A DNA stretch of 24,329 nt from JBBTDV01 sp038042605 (GTDB taxonomy: Bacteria; Bdellovibrionota; UBA1018): positions 1 through 24,329 of the forward strand of contig CAYHPW010000038.1 of NCBI GenBank assembly GCA_964358645.1, given 5' to 3'. Shown piece by piece: positions 5,969 to 15,196 of this stretch. A program made the position numbers and the translations under genes. The notes beneath the pieces are model-generated. The model was given only the letters and a program-made list of their open reading frames with translations, had not been told where the DNA came from and made no database searches. How positions within the stretch are numbered: the first letter of the stretch is position 1; each line of letters begins with the position of its first letter.

Positions 5969-8215
5969 TCAAATCCCCTCTTGAAGAGACGACTCACTCA
6001 AACGGATCCGGCCCATCAGCCGCTGACGCCGCCGCATTCTAGCCGCGTCGATCAGCATCCTCCCAGCCCAACGATAAACATTGAATTCCTGTATTAATCC
6101 ACGCATGCTTCGCATCCTATCACGTTGTTCGCCCACTGGCATCGGTAGCGCCACCTGAAGCGCCAACGCACATTGATCGATATTATATGGATTAACCACC
6201 AACGCCTCAGGAAGTTCCCTTGCAGCTCCAGTGAACTGACTTAAAATCAGAACACCTTTTTCATCATCTCGAGCTGCTACAAATTCCTTGGCAACAAGGT
6301 TCATGCCATCATGAAGACTAGTCACCATGCACACGTCAGCAGCTCTATAATATTCAAAGACCTGATCAGGCTCATGATGTTCAACCCTCAAACAAATTGG
6401 CTGGTAATTTTCCCGTCCAAAGCGCTGATTGATCCTTGCAGCTAGCGAACGTACGTGTCCATCAAAATTTTGATATTGCTCGATGCTTGACCTTGTAGGT
6501 GCCGCAATCTGGATAAAGGTAAATTTTCCGATCCATTCAGGATGAAGCTCCAAAAGCCTTTCAACAGCCAGAAACCTCTCAATAATCCCTTTTGTATAAT
6601 CAAGACGATCTACTCCAATACCAATAAAACATCCTTCCTTGATATTGTTCAACGTACGTACATCAGCGCGACATTCAGAAACTGACTTTTGCTCCTTTAT
6701 CCAACGTGGTGGCCACTCGATTGAAATAGGATAACTGCGTACTGCCGTAAGTTTGCCGCCATATGAAATCGTGGAATTCTCACGGTCTATTCTGGCTTCA
6801 AGAAATCGATCAACAGTGGCTATGAAATTATTGCAATGAAACTTAGTATGGAAACCCACGATACTACTCCCGAGAAGGCCGGAGAGGATTTCTTCCCTCC
6901 ACGGGCAGATACCAAAGGCTTCAGGATTGGGCCAAGGGATGTGCCAAAACGTGATGATTGTTGCATCAGGAAGCTTCTCACGGATCAGTTTTGGCAATAG
7001 AGCGAAGTGATAGTCTTGTACCAAAATAACAGGGTCATCAGTTTTCGACTCTTCGACAACCACATTTGCAAACTTCTCGTTCACTTCGACATATTGTTTC
7101 CAATCTGAACTTCTAAACGTAGGACGAGTATGAGCAATGTGACACAGCGGCCAAAGTCCCTCATTGGCAAATCCATAATAATAACCGGCCTCCTGCTCTT
7201 TTGAGAGCCAAACCCTGCGTATTTGATACGAAGGGTTCTCAGGCGGAACACGTATGTGATCATTCCCATCAACAACTTCGCGGTCTGCCGAACCACCGCC
7301 ATGAGCAATCCACGTCCCTGAACACGCACGCATGATGGGTTCAAGCGCAGTGACCAAGCCACTTGCCGGGACTTGGACTTCAATATTCTCACCTTTCCTA
7401 ACGTGAATATAAGGTTCGCGGTTTGAAACAATAAGAACCTCATCACCAGCCAAATCCTCGTGAAGAATGTTTTTTAGTGTTTGAGGAGCCCAATTTATTT
7501 TGCCCTCATCTTTGATGCGCCTATCTTGCTCAAGATCGCGCACTAAAGATCGTAGATCCTTAGCTAGCGGCAATAGTTCTGGTAATTTTATTTGTGGCAA
7601 AGGGTTTAATAGACTATCTCCACGCAGTAATGTTCGCATCCCTGCTACAAGACCACGCATACTAAGTTGCGCAATAATCACTGTAATCAAAGAAATAATT
7701 GCGGCCAATGCAATGAATAAATAAAAAACATACTTCCTCGTATCGTTACTTCTACGCTCCACAAAGCTCATGTCATGAACAAGGACTAAATTCCCGATGC
7801 GTACACCTTCGGATTCAATTGGATGGATGGCGACGTGCAAAGATCCGCTATGTTGCTCTAAAACCGTACTTTCACCTTCGGTCCCAAGCTCTCTTGTTTC
7901 GCATTTGAGATTTGCTGGAAAAGTCTGTGTCTTGAAGCGAAGATCGTTCTCCCGGCCGCAAAAACCAAGTGCAAAAAGCCGCTCATCTTGAATAGCGCGA
8001 TTAAAAAGCTTAGTAATCTTACTTGTAGAATTAGCATGAATAAGTTCTACCAGTGACTCACTCATCGTATTAGTGATCACTCTTGAACGCATTTCTAAAT
8101 CCCTGATAAACCATTTCAGTGTCAGTACGTCCACAAGAGGGACAAGGCCATAAGCTATAAGCGCCAATACGGCGGCAAGCGGCAAAACAAAACGTAGCGT
8201 CAACCTCATTTTCAC
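5969..8215 (-). CDS. otsA: Membrane-anchored trehalose-6-phosphate synthase with sensor-like N-terminus
   Basis: This 748-residue protein joins a receptor-like front to a GT20 enzyme. Residues 8-29 and about 162-185 are membrane segments. Between them lies an extracytoplasmic domain of about 130 residues with Cys86 and Cys105. Residues 186-256 form a HAMP-like or coiled linker. From residue 258 the GT20 domain follows, with VQDYHFALLP, FWHIPWPNPE, GVDRLDYTKG, APTRSSIEQY and DGMNLVAKEF, covering the donor and glucose-6-phosphate sites known in OtsA. It should make trehalose 6-phosphate from UDP- or ADP-glucose and glucose 6-phosphate at the inner membrane face. Ordinary OtsA is soluble and about 470 residues. 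The layout suggests that an outside signal, perhaps osmotic, tunes synthesis; that is inference. The start is GTG at 8215, with ATG at 8209 as alternative. Its stop lies just upstream of the preferred otsB start at 5966 and overlaps the alternative TTG at 5972. Confidence 0.9.
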   Translation of the reverse strand: MKMRLTLRFVLPLAAVLALIAYGLVPLVDVLTLKWFIRDLEMRSRVITNTMSESLVELIHANSTSKITKLFNRAIQDERLFALGFCGRENDLRFKTQTFPANLKCETRELGTEGESTVLEQHSGSLHVAIHPIESEGVRIGNLVLVHDMSFVERRSNDTRKYVFYLFIALAAIISLITVIIAQLSMRGLVAGMRTLLRGDSLLNPLPQIKLPELLPLAKDLRSLVRDLEQDRRIKDEGKINWAPQTLKNILHEDLAGDEVLIVSNREPYIHVRKGENIEVQVPASGLVTALEPIMRACSGTWIAHGGGSADREVVDGNDHIRVPPENPSYQIRRVWLSKEQEAGYYYGFANEGLWPLCHIAHTRPTFRSSDWKQYVEVNEKFANVVVEESKTDDPVILVQDYHFALLPKLIREKLPDATIITFWHIPWPNPEAFGICPWREEILSGLLGSSIVGFHTKFHCNNFIATVDRFLEARIDRENSTISYGGKLTAVRSYPISIEWPPRWIKEQKSVSECRADVRTLNNIKEGCFIGIGVDRLDYTKGIIERFLAVERLLELHPEWIGKFTFIQIAAPTRSSIEQYQNFDGHVRSLAARINQRFGRENYQPICLRVEHHEPDQVFEYYRAADVCMVTSLHDGMNLVAKEFVAARDDEKGVLILSQFTGAARELPEALVVNPYNIDQCALALQVALPMPVGEQRDRMRSMRGLIQEFNVYRWAGRMLIDAARMRRRQRLMGRIRLSESSLQEGI

Positions 8216-8230
8216 ACGTTATACATGTTT

Positions 8231-8253
8231 TACTTTGATAGCAAACTAAAGTA
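8231..8253. promoter_or_regulatory. Inverted repeat in the divergent spacer, possible operator
   Basis: TACTTT and AAAGTA are separated by 11 bases in the 51-base spacer between otsA and the GH15 gene. ATGTTT also occurs twice as a direct repeat here. The position would suit a regulator acting on both genes, such as the MarR protein encoded in the operon, but no binding is shown by sequence alone. Confidence 0.3.
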
Positions 8254-8266
8254 TGTTTAAAAGCCT

Positions 8267-10084
8267 ATGTATCCATATGGCTTGGTTGGTAACTGCCAGA
8301 TTTCTGCACTAATTTCAAAGTATGGTTCTATTGATTGGCTTTGTCTACCCAGGCCTGACAGTGAGCCAGTGTTCGGAAAAATTTTAGATGCCGATGGAGG
8401 CCATTTCTCAATCGGCCCAGCAAACAGGCAGCTTGATGTCGTTGGCACACATTCAGAAGTTTTTTGTGATCAACATTACCTAGAAAATACCAACATTCTC
8501 ATCACAGAGATCAGCTGCCCAGATTCCGGTCCAAATTATGATAGATTTCGTATAACAGATTTTTGTCCGCGGTTTGAACAGTACGGACGGATGTTTAGAC
8601 CAATGTCTTTGTTCAGAATTGTAGAACCTATTTCAGGCTCGCCATCCATTGTTGTGTCATGTAAACCAGTCACCGGTTGGAACAAAACTTTTGCAAAAAC
8701 AATCCGAGGTAATAGCCACCTCAGGTTTGAATGTAGCGAAGATACCCTTCGCCTTACGACCAACATGCCTCTCACTTATCTTTGTGAAAGTACGCCATTT
8801 CAACTAAAGGATAAACTATATTTTGGCCTCACTTGGAGTTCCGGTATTGAGGACGATCTCGTTCAGGTCACTGAGCGCTTTTTGCAACAAACTCAAAATT
8901 ATTGGCGAACGTGGGTAAAGCACTGCTCTATCCCGAGCCTTTTCCAAGCCGAAACCATCCGCTCTGCTCTTGCGCTTAAGCTCCATTGTTATGAAGACAC
9001 TGGCGCCATCTTAGCGGCGCTAACAACTAGCCTACCAGAAGAGCCAGGTAGCGCTCGTAACTGGGATTATCGTTATTGTTGGCTCAGAGATGCTCATTTT
9101 ATACTATCTGCGTTCCACAACCTTGGACATTTCGAGGAGATGGAGGGTTTTCTTAAGTTCTTTCTTGGCATCGCCAAAAAACACGAAACATCACGCGAAA
9201 GGCTTGCCCCCGTCTATAGCTTAAGCCAAGATCTCCCGCTACCAGAGATCGAACATCATCTGTGGCGAGGCTACTACAGTAGCACTCCTGTCAGAACAAA
9301 CAATCAAGCAGCAGAGCATGTACAAAACGATGTCTATGGTGAAATGGTGTTGACACTTGCACCAATCTTTTTTGACGAACGTTTTTTCCAATTGCGTAAC
9401 AAAGAGCATGAAGACTTGCTCGCGCATCTGACTCTACTTTGCGACCGCTACGTTTCAAAAGCAGACGCAGGCTTATGGGAAATACGAAAAAGCCAACAAG
9501 AGCATAGCTTCACCAATCTTATGTGCTGGGCCGGGCTTGAGCGCGCATCACGCATCCAGAGAAATGGTTACCTAAAAAATCTACAAATTGATGCATCTTT
9601 AGCACGTGACCGTGCTCTTGCAGCAATAGAGCGGTCGGTTAAAGATGGCTCGATCCGAAATGGGCCTATGGATCAAAGCTACGATGCTGCCCTCTCGCTG
9701 GCTGCCATATTAAGACTTCCACGTAACGAAATTTGTCTTGCCACTGTTCGTGATATCGAGCGGCATCTCGCAGTTGGTAGCGCAAGACCCGATTCATCAT
9801 TTTATTATCGATACGTAAGGCCCGATGACATTGGTGAACCAAGATCTGCTTTTATGATTTGTTCATTCTGGGTTGCCCAGGCTCTTGCAAGACTTGGCCA
9901 AGCGGATGAGGCCAGAAGTATTTTAAGTGATGCTGCTATGGCAGCAAATCACGTTGGCCTCTTATCTGAGCACTTTTCTCCTTCAAGCTGCAAGCAACTA
10001 GGTAATTTCCCACAAGCCTACTCACATGTTGGCCTCATCAACGCCGCATTCGCGGTCAGTCCACCGTGGGGTGAGGTTTTGTAA
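8267..10084 (+). CDS. GH15-family glycoside hydrolase (trehalase/glucoamylase-like)
   Basis: This 605-residue protein matches the common bacterial GH15 layout. An N-terminal beta domain begins with GLVGNCQISALISKYGSIDW, and an (alpha/alpha)6 barrel is marked by RNWDYRYCWLRDA. GLWEIR (Glu405) and LLSEHFSP (Glu568) fit the catalytic acid and base, and GNFPQAYSHVGLI closes the domain. Members include glucoamylases, glucodextranases and acid trehalases. Lying divergently next to otsA and otsB, trehalose is the most likely substrate, which would give turnover of the solute made next door. No signal peptide is seen, so it is probably cytoplasmic. No strong ribosome site precedes the ATG. Family call firm, substrate inferred. 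Confidence 0.88.
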   Translation: MYPYGLVGNCQISALISKYGSIDWLCLPRPDSEPVFGKILDADGGHFSIGPANRQLDVVGTHSEVFCDQHYLENTNILITEISCPDSGPNYDRFRITDFCPRFEQYGRMFRPMSLFRIVEPISGSPSIVVSCKPVTGWNKTFAKTIRGNSHLRFECSEDTLRLTTNMPLTYLCESTPFQLKDKLYFGLTWSSGIEDDLVQVTERFLQQTQNYWRTWVKHCSIPSLFQAETIRSALALKLHCYEDTGAILAALTTSLPEEPGSARNWDYRYCWLRDAHFILSAFHNLGHFEEMEGFLKFFLGIAKKHETSRERLAPVYSLSQDLPLPEIEHHLWRGYYSSTPVRTNNQAAEHVQNDVYGEMVLTLAPIFFDERFFQLRNKEHEDLLAHLTLLCDRYVSKADAGLWEIRKSQQEHSFTNLMCWAGLERASRIQRNGYLKNLQIDASLARDRALAAIERSVKDGSIRNGPMDQSYDAALSLAAILRLPRNEICLATVRDIERHLAVGSARPDSSFYYRYVRPDDIGEPRSAFMICSFWVAQALARLGQADEARSILSDAAMAANHVGLLSEHFSPSSCKQLGNFPQAYSHVGLINAAFAVSPPWGEVL

Positions 10085-10269
10085 ATGAAAGCCGTTTGTG
10101 AAGAGAAATAATATATAATGATTTCCCATCGGGTGAACACCAATCTTTGCTAATCACTCTGGAGGACTCCTGAAATCCAAGTTTTTAAAAATTGCAACAT
10201 TTCCAGTTTCCTCAATAGTGTCACATTGAATAAGAAAAATTCCGCTGGAAAACACAACACTCGTAAACC
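10085..10269. other. Spacer between convergent genes
   Basis: This spacer follows the GH15 stop and lies before the end of the COG3014-like gene. A GGAGG at about 10161 precedes an 18-codon CTG-started frame that looks accidental. I see no clear terminator hairpin. Confidence 0.3.
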
Positions 10270-11520
10270 TCAAGGCATAAATCGCACGTTGACGAAAACC
10301 TTCGCGCCAGGCTTAACCTCGACCGTCTTCTCGGTTATGGCCATATTCCACTCCGGCAGTATGCGTATCTTATGGACCCCTGGCTCAACTACGATCCTGG
10401 CGATCTGCAAATCCATTGGCAGAAGATTCCAGGATCTAACATCAGCCTGATCGCTCACGTAAAATATCACACGCGACAAAAACCCAAGCAGCGGGCTCCC
10501 CGTGCGCCTTCCGATCTGGTCAGCTACGACCTCCTTGACTACTATTCCACCTACTTTCTTGGCAACGATGGCAGAGTATTTTTCATCAAGATTCTCAATA
10601 GCGGTTGACTCTATGTCATGAAGGACAGCAGTTTTTACAACAACACCACCATCTATTTCCACGCTTGCGTGCGAAGACGGATTATAGCGCGGGTAAAATT
10701 TCGGGACCATGGCAAATCCAGGATGCGGCCTTTTGATAGGAGAAATGCCATTTTCGTAAAGAATGATAATTTCTCCTTTAGCGGCCTTCGGGAAAAGTTT
10801 TTTTGCTTCCTCATGGTCCTCGGCGGTCAAGTTAAACTCACTATCCCACCGCTCCATCTCGTCTCGCATCTTAAGAAGAGCCGCCGTTCTCCACAAATCC
10901 CTGCCTAAACCTGGCAAGGTAGGCTCAAGTTCCCACGTCTTCTTGTAGTCGATGTATGCATCGTTATAATTGCGCTCGGCCTCATAAATTATGGCGGAGA
11001 GATACCGGGCAAATGCGTTTTGCTTATATTTGCGCTGACCCTCCGTGACCATGAGGTGGAGCTTTCTGTTAACACGCCTTGCTTCAACAAGCGCGTTTTC
11101 ATAATCACCTAGCAAAGCATAATTCATCGCAAGATACGTGTTGATCAGTACTTTTTCAAAATCCTCGCCCTTGTAGTCCTTGATATTGTCACTTGTCAGC
11201 AGCGTGGCGCCTTCGGCGGAGAGACTCGTGTAATCCTTGATTTCAGCGATCTTGTCGGCTTCGAAAAAATATTTATTACTCTCCTTGTACTTACCAGCCG
11301 CATGCAGGCACAACCCTAGATCAAGAAGATACAGCAGCTTGTCGCGGCCATCATCGCCTTGATCCGCCAAACCTTTTTGTAAACTCACGGCAGCTTCTTC
11401 GTACCTGCCATCGCGGAAAAGCATGCTCGACTCGCGATCCGACATCCTTGCGGACGCGCACCCGAGGCCATAAAAAATCAGCAATAAAACTGCACTAGGC
11501 GTGGACTTACAGGCCAACAC
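10270..11520 (-). CDS. COG3014-like lipoprotein with TPR-like helices
   Basis: This 416-residue exported protein has a short signal segment ending in a lipobox-like YGLGC (Cys21). Residues 35-200 contain helical repeats of TPR type (GRYEEAAVSLQKGL, GKYKESNKYFFEAD, GDYENALVEARRV, RNYNDAYIDYKKTWEL). The C-terminal half (about 240-416) is beta-rich and ends in a segment, GVHKIRILPEWNM, that resembles small envelope beta domains. This matches my memory of the uncharacterised COG3014 family, which often sits beside LpoB genes. Its start overlaps the end of the upstream lpoB-like gene by 14 bases, so the two are co-translated and probably act together in the cell envelope. Molecular role unknown. 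Confidence 0.75.
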   Translation of the reverse strand: MLACKSTPSAVLLLIFYGLGCASARMSDRESSMLFRDGRYEEAAVSLQKGLADQGDDGRDKLLYLLDLGLCLHAAGKYKESNKYFFEADKIAEIKDYTSLSAEGATLLTSDNIKDYKGEDFEKVLINTYLAMNYALLGDYENALVEARRVNRKLHLMVTEGQRKYKQNAFARYLSAIIYEAERNYNDAYIDYKKTWELEPTLPGLGRDLWRTAALLKMRDEMERWDSEFNLTAEDHEEAKKLFPKAAKGEIIILYENGISPIKRPHPGFAMVPKFYPRYNPSSHASVEIDGGVVVKTAVLHDIESTAIENLDEKYSAIVAKKVGGIVVKEVVADQIGRRTGSPLLGFLSRVIFYVSDQADVRSWNLLPMDLQIARIVVEPGVHKIRILPEWNMAITEKTVEVKPGAKVFVNVRFMP

Positions 11521-12112
11521 TGTGTTTGCGGTATTTCTTACGGATCTCCTTTTCCTCGGTGCAATCTATTGTTGAGGTGTCAACGTTTGTAAGATTAATC
11601 GTAAGTTTGTAATAAACAAACTTGTCATTCCCTACTTGCTGCACATTAGTGGCAATGGCACCGCTTAGTATGTAATCAGCGCCAATCTGCTTGCCGCGCT
11701 TTTTCGCCGTCGCGGCTTCCACGGTTCCACTTGCGCTATGGCCGTATTCATCCTCCAACGTACCGCGCTCTTCCTTGTTAACAAACCTGACCTTACCGGA
11801 TTTTATAAGCGTGGTGCGAATCTTGTCCGTCATCGACACCGTATCGATATGTTCTTCGGTACGGTTCTGTACTTTTTCCACTATAACCACCGGTGGCTTG
11901 GCAGATTTTGTGACGTAATCACAAGCTACGATAGCTTTCACAACAGTTTCTGACATCTGTTGCATGTCAGATTCGTTGAACTTGTCATCCAAAAGTTCTA
12001 CCCTTGAAGGATCGTCATAATCACCCCTGGTAAATGCCTTGGGCCCACATGCCACAAAAAACATGGCGATCATCAGAAATATACTCCATAATGAAAACTC
12101 TCTTATACGCAT
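11507..12112 (-). CDS. LpoB-like outer-membrane lipoprotein (penicillin-binding-protein activator family)
   Basis: This 201-residue protein has a signal peptide with lipobox FVAC (Cys22), a short linker, and then the LpoB-type domain: DDKFNESDMQQMSETVV, VVIVEKVQNRTEEHIDT, RTTLIKSGKVRFV and GADYILSGAIATN in the expected order. In enterobacteria LpoB reaches through the peptidoglycan to activate PBP1b. Here the linker is too short to assume the same partner. A good AAGGAG lies eight bases before the ATG. It is first in a two-gene unit with the COG3014-like lipoprotein and is divergent from the ATPase operon. Confidence 0.82.
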   Translation of the reverse strand: MRIREFSLWSIFLMIAMFFVACGPKAFTRGDYDDPSRVELLDDKFNESDMQQMSETVVKAIVACDYVTKSAKPPVVIVEKVQNRTEEHIDTVSMTDKIRTTLIKSGKVRFVNKEERGTLEDEYGHSASGTVEAATAKKRGKQIGADYILSGAIATNVQQVGNDKFVYYKLTINLTNVDTSTIDCTEEKEIRKKYRKHSVGL

Positions 12113-12247
12113 GGCACAATCTCCTTCGAATAAATTTCAATGGGAACTTCCATAGTTTAAGTAGCTCGCGCATAAATGCAAGGATCTTATCCATTGCAAC
12201 ATGGGTCTTGTTATGATCTCCTCACGCTCGGGAGAAATTCTTCGTAA

Positions 12248-13141
12248 ATGTCCGCAGAAAGGACCAGATCCAGCCTGGTAAAAGACGTACTAGACCGTAG
12301 TTTGGTCTTTGTAAGCGGAAAGGGCGGGGTCGGCAAAACAGTGGTATCACTGGCCATCGCGATGGTACGAGCGTCCCAAGGGGCGAGAACCTTATGGGTC
12401 ACGTTTGAAGATCCAACAAGATCGCGCGGCGAAACAAAACAGATCAGCCCAGACCTATGGCACCTTAACTGTGACGCAACTCTTGCGTTCGAAGAATATG
12501 CGACACTAAAAATCGGGGCCGGTCCCTTAGCTAGACTATTCATACAGAACAAGCTTGTCCGCTATTTAGCGAAAGCTTCCCCCGGGATTCACGAATTGGT
12601 CCTGCTCGGTAAAGTATGGTTTGAACGAACACGCTATGAATATGTGATTATGGATATGCCAGCCACCGGCCATGGCCTGGCGATGTTCCAAAGCACAAAG
12701 AATTTCTCAGCGCTTTTTAGCGGCGGACCGATACATAAGGACGCACACGCCATGCTTGAGACCTTTGCTGATCCTGCCGTAACCGGCCAACTCATAGTGG
12801 CGCTCCCTGAGGAAATGCCGCTTCGAGAATCATTGGAACTAAACGACCTGCTTTTAGAAATCTTCCCGCAAAACCAGCCAGCTTTTGTTGCAAACCGCTT
12901 ATTCCCAAAAACAGGCGAGACGCTTGCCACGACACCGGATAAATGGCCATCACCCCTCGCTACATCCATGCTGGACTATGTGATAAAGAGAACCGTTCTT
13001 GAAAACTTCAATATGCGTATATGGCGTGATTTGAACATAGACTACGGAGAAATCAATTTCATCCCGCCGCCAGACAACAACTCCCATGAAATAATATCCG
13101 CCGCGATAGCTGGGCAGCTTACCACCAAAGGTTACATGTGA
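12248..13141 (+). CDS. ArsA/Get3-like ATPase, signature-lysine subunit
   Basis: This 297-residue SIMIBI-class ATPase has deviant Walker A GKGGVGKT (residues 24-31), where Lys25 is the signature lysine and Lys30 the P-loop lysine. A switch-like DMPATGHGLAMF corresponds to the D-T-A/P-P-T-G-H motif of ArsA and Get3. Family members couple ATP to movement of arsenite or to delivery of membrane proteins. There is only one nucleotide domain, so it must dimerise. The next gene encodes a second ATPase whose GTG start overlaps this stop by four bases, which strongly suggests a heterodimer. No arsenic transporter is nearby, so I do not assign arsenite export. The GGGAG site is 13 bases from the ATG, a little far. 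Confidence 0.85.
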   Translation: MSAERTRSSLVKDVLDRSLVFVSGKGGVGKTVVSLAIAMVRASQGARTLWVTFEDPTRSRGETKQISPDLWHLNCDATLAFEEYATLKIGAGPLARLFIQNKLVRYLAKASPGIHELVLLGKVWFERTRYEYVIMDMPATGHGLAMFQSTKNFSALFSGGPIHKDAHAMLETFADPAVTGQLIVALPEEMPLRESLELNDLLLEIFPQNQPAFVANRLFPKTGETLATTPDKWPSPLATSMLDYVIKRTVLENFNMRIWRDLNIDYGEINFIPPPDNNSHEIISAAIAGQLTTKGYM

Positions 13142-14244
13142 AAAAAACCCCTAAAACACAAAAAAACATAGACAAAATACTCGCCGAGCGAAGGATCATC
13201 ATCAGTTGCGGCACCGGCGGAGTCGGTAAAACCACGCTCAGCGCGGCGATAGCAATGCGTGCCGCAATGACGGGAAAACGCGCCGTAGTGATAACCGTCG
13301 ATCCAGCAAAGAGGCTGGCCACATCTCTGGGCCTCGAGTCCCTCGACAACAAAGCCTCAGATCTGACACCGCTTCTTGAAAAGGCATGTAACAAAAAAAT
13401 CACCGGCCGGTTCTGCGCGATCGTGCCTGATACTAAAAAAACATTCGAAGACTTTCTCCGCGACCTCTCGCCCTCGCAGGAGATCACCGAGCGGGTGTTG
13501 AAAAACCCGATATTCCATATTTTCACCAAGGAGTTCTCCGGCGCAAACGAATACATGGCCATGGAAAGACTTCGCGTGCTGAGCCGTAATACAGAATACG
13601 ATTGCATCGTTCTTGATACACCACCGAGCCGCAATACACTTGAGTTCCTGGACGCCCCCGAACTTCTGGCAAGATTTTTTGAGGAGCGACTCGTTAAGTG
13701 GCTGGTTCTCCCGGCAAATAAAATCCTGGCATCAGGGGTAAAAAAAGCCCTCTCACTGCTCGAAAGGCTGACAGGCACAGGTTTCATGACAAGCCTTTTT
13801 GATTTCGCTTCAAGCTTGTTTGAGCTGAGAGTACGCTTTATGGCAAATTTAAAGGAAACCATAGCACTGCTTGAATCCCAAAGTGTGGGCTTCATAATGG
13901 TCACCACGCCTACTCCGGATACCGCCCAGGAAGTAAAACACTTCATAGACACATTGGAGGATCATGATTTTAATTTCGATGGAGTGGCTCTTAACAGGAC
14001 ACTGGGGTATCTTAAAACAGAAGCCCTGGCCAAAAAAGAAGCCAAACAAGGCATCGAAGAAGCGCTTGAAGTGATGAAGGCACTTCAGGCCAGGGAGGAA
14101 AAAGCAATGGAGCGGTTGGCTCGAATAAAGGCTCCGGTTTGCACGAAGCTTCCCGAGCTTGCCCGTGATGTCCACTCGGTGGAGGATCTTTTTCATGTTT
14201 CGATGGCTCTTGATATTTCTGATCCTATGGTGCGCGCCTCTTAA
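13138..14244 (+). CDS. ArsA/Get3-like ATPase, subunit without signature lysine
   Basis: This 368-residue ATPase has P-loop GTGGVGKTT (residues 25-33). The P-loop lysine Lys31 is present but Thr26 replaces the signature lysine found in its partner. Other family features are VDPAKRLATSL (switch I-like Asp), DTPPSRNTLEFLDAP (switch II) and a helical insertion of the kind that forms the client or metal site in relatives. It begins with GTG overlapping the upstream stop. The pairing resembles the actinobacterial Rv3679/Rv3680 Get-like pair, from memory. It ends under the start of the exported TPR gene, so all are probably made together. Client unknown. Confidence 0.85.
   Translation: MKKTPKTQKNIDKILAERRIIISCGTGGVGKTTLSAAIAMRAAMTGKRAVVITVDPAKRLATSLGLESLDNKASDLTPLLEKACNKKITGRFCAIVPDTKKTFEDFLRDLSPSQEITERVLKNPIFHIFTKEFSGANEYMAMERLRVLSRNTEYDCIVLDTPPSRNTLEFLDAPELLARFFEERLVKWLVLPANKILASGVKKALSLLERLTGTGFMTSLFDFASSLFELRVRFMANLKETIALLESQSVGFIMVTTPTPDTAQEVKHFIDTLEDHDFNFDGVALNRTLGYLKTEALAKKEAKQGIEEALEVMKALQAREEKAMERLARIKAPVCTKLPELARDVHSVEDLFHVSMALDISDPMVRAS
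14181..14185 (+). promoter_or_regulatory. Ribosome site that fixes the TPR gene start
   Basis: GGAGG lies nine bases before ATG 14195, within the end of the upstream ATPase gene. The earlier in-frame ATG at 14159 has no such site, and the signal peptide starts at 14195. Confidence 0.7.
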
Positions 14245-15196
14245 CGGCGCAAGCGCGCTGGAACCTTCCAGCGTTGGTCCAGCCTACCCCGAAGAAGCAG
14301 GCATACTCTGGCGGGACGGGAAAAGTGCTTTTGGTAGCTCCAATTTTGATCTAGCTATACAAAAACTAACTAGGCTCGTGGATAGATATCCTGGATACGA
14401 TGGTTATCTTGAAGCCCACTACCTGCTTGGCAAGTCCCTAGCTGAAACCCACAAGCACCAAAAAGCGCTTGAACCATTGAAATATTATATCGAGGCTTCC
14501 ATCAAAGCCAAAAAAGAGCATGAAATCCGCATGGCCAGGATCTGCCTGGCGCGTTCACTCATCGAACTTAAAAAATTTTCTGAAGCTTATCTAGTAACAA
14601 AGGAGATAGAAAAAAACTCTGAAGATGCTGAAATGCTGCTTATCCGCACACAAGCGCTGCTTGGTTTAAATCATGATGAAAGAGCGGAAAGAACCCTTCA
14701 CTCCGCAACAACTTTGCTTAGAGGCCAGAAAGCAGCCACAGAGATATTACATCTCCGCGGCGAAGCCTCATGGCTAGAACTAAAGCTAAAGGTACGCAAC
14801 TGCGAACGACCATTGGACACAAGCATTAAGGCAACATTGCCAGCAGCCGAAGGACTGCTGCTTGATAATCTTGCAAAACGCGGCACCTGCCTGCTAGAAA
14901 CGATGACCATATTTTACCGCTCGTTTGATATTGCAAAACTAAAGTGGATCCAATCAATGGAACGAGACCTGGAAGGCGCGTTCACCAGATATGCAAAAAC
15001 CTGCTGGCAGCACATGAAACAGCAGGAGTTGCTGCCAGCATTTAAGAAAGAATGCGTGGCCAAATATGGCAGTGCCCTTGACCTGACGATGAGTTGGAAA
15101 AAAGAACTGTCAAAATCAAAAATATCCGCCAGCCTTAAAGACCTTATAAGTCACCTTGAAAAAGTCAAAACTGAAGTGGATAGTGTAAAACAATGA
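14195..15196 (+). CDS. Exported TPR-like protein of the ATPase operon
   Basis: Starting at ATG 14195 the protein has 333 residues and opens with MFRWLLIFLILWCAPLNGAS, a typical signal peptide with a likely cut after ASA. The rest is almost all helical, with TPR-like pairs (WRDGKSAFGSSNFDLAIQKL, AHYLLGKSLAETHKHQKAL, RICLARSLIELKKFSEA, LIRTQALLGLNHDERA), then a less regular region and a lysine-rich helical end. TPR arrays usually bind other proteins, so in this setting it could be a periplasmic adaptor. That an exported TPR protein is coupled to cytosolic Get-like ATPases is unusual. It overlaps the upstream gene by 50 bases and gshA by four (ATGA). Function unknown. Confidence 0.78.
   Translation: MFRWLLIFLILWCAPLNGASALEPSSVGPAYPEEAGILWRDGKSAFGSSNFDLAIQKLTRLVDRYPGYDGYLEAHYLLGKSLAETHKHQKALEPLKYYIEASIKAKKEHEIRMARICLARSLIELKKFSEAYLVTKEIEKNSEDAEMLLIRTQALLGLNHDERAERTLHSATTLLRGQKAATEILHLRGEASWLELKLKVRNCERPLDTSIKATLPAAEGLLLDNLAKRGTCLLETMTIFYRSFDIAKLKWIQSMERDLEGAFTRYAKTCWQHMKQQELLPAFKKECVAKYGSALDLTMSWKKELSKSKISASLKDLISHLEKVKTEVDSVKQ

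Noticed and set aside
10167..10226. Eighteen-codon frame with CTG start after GGAGG
   Set aside because: Rare start codon, very short, no recognisable partner or conservation visible.
14159..14194. Upstream start for the TPR protein
   Set aside because: It lacks a ribosome site and would place twelve extra residues before a good signal peptide.
12248..14244. Arsenite efflux ATPases (ArsA)
   Set aside because: No arsB, arsD or arsR is nearby, the arsC fusion is 11 kb away, and a Get-like role fits the paired layout better.
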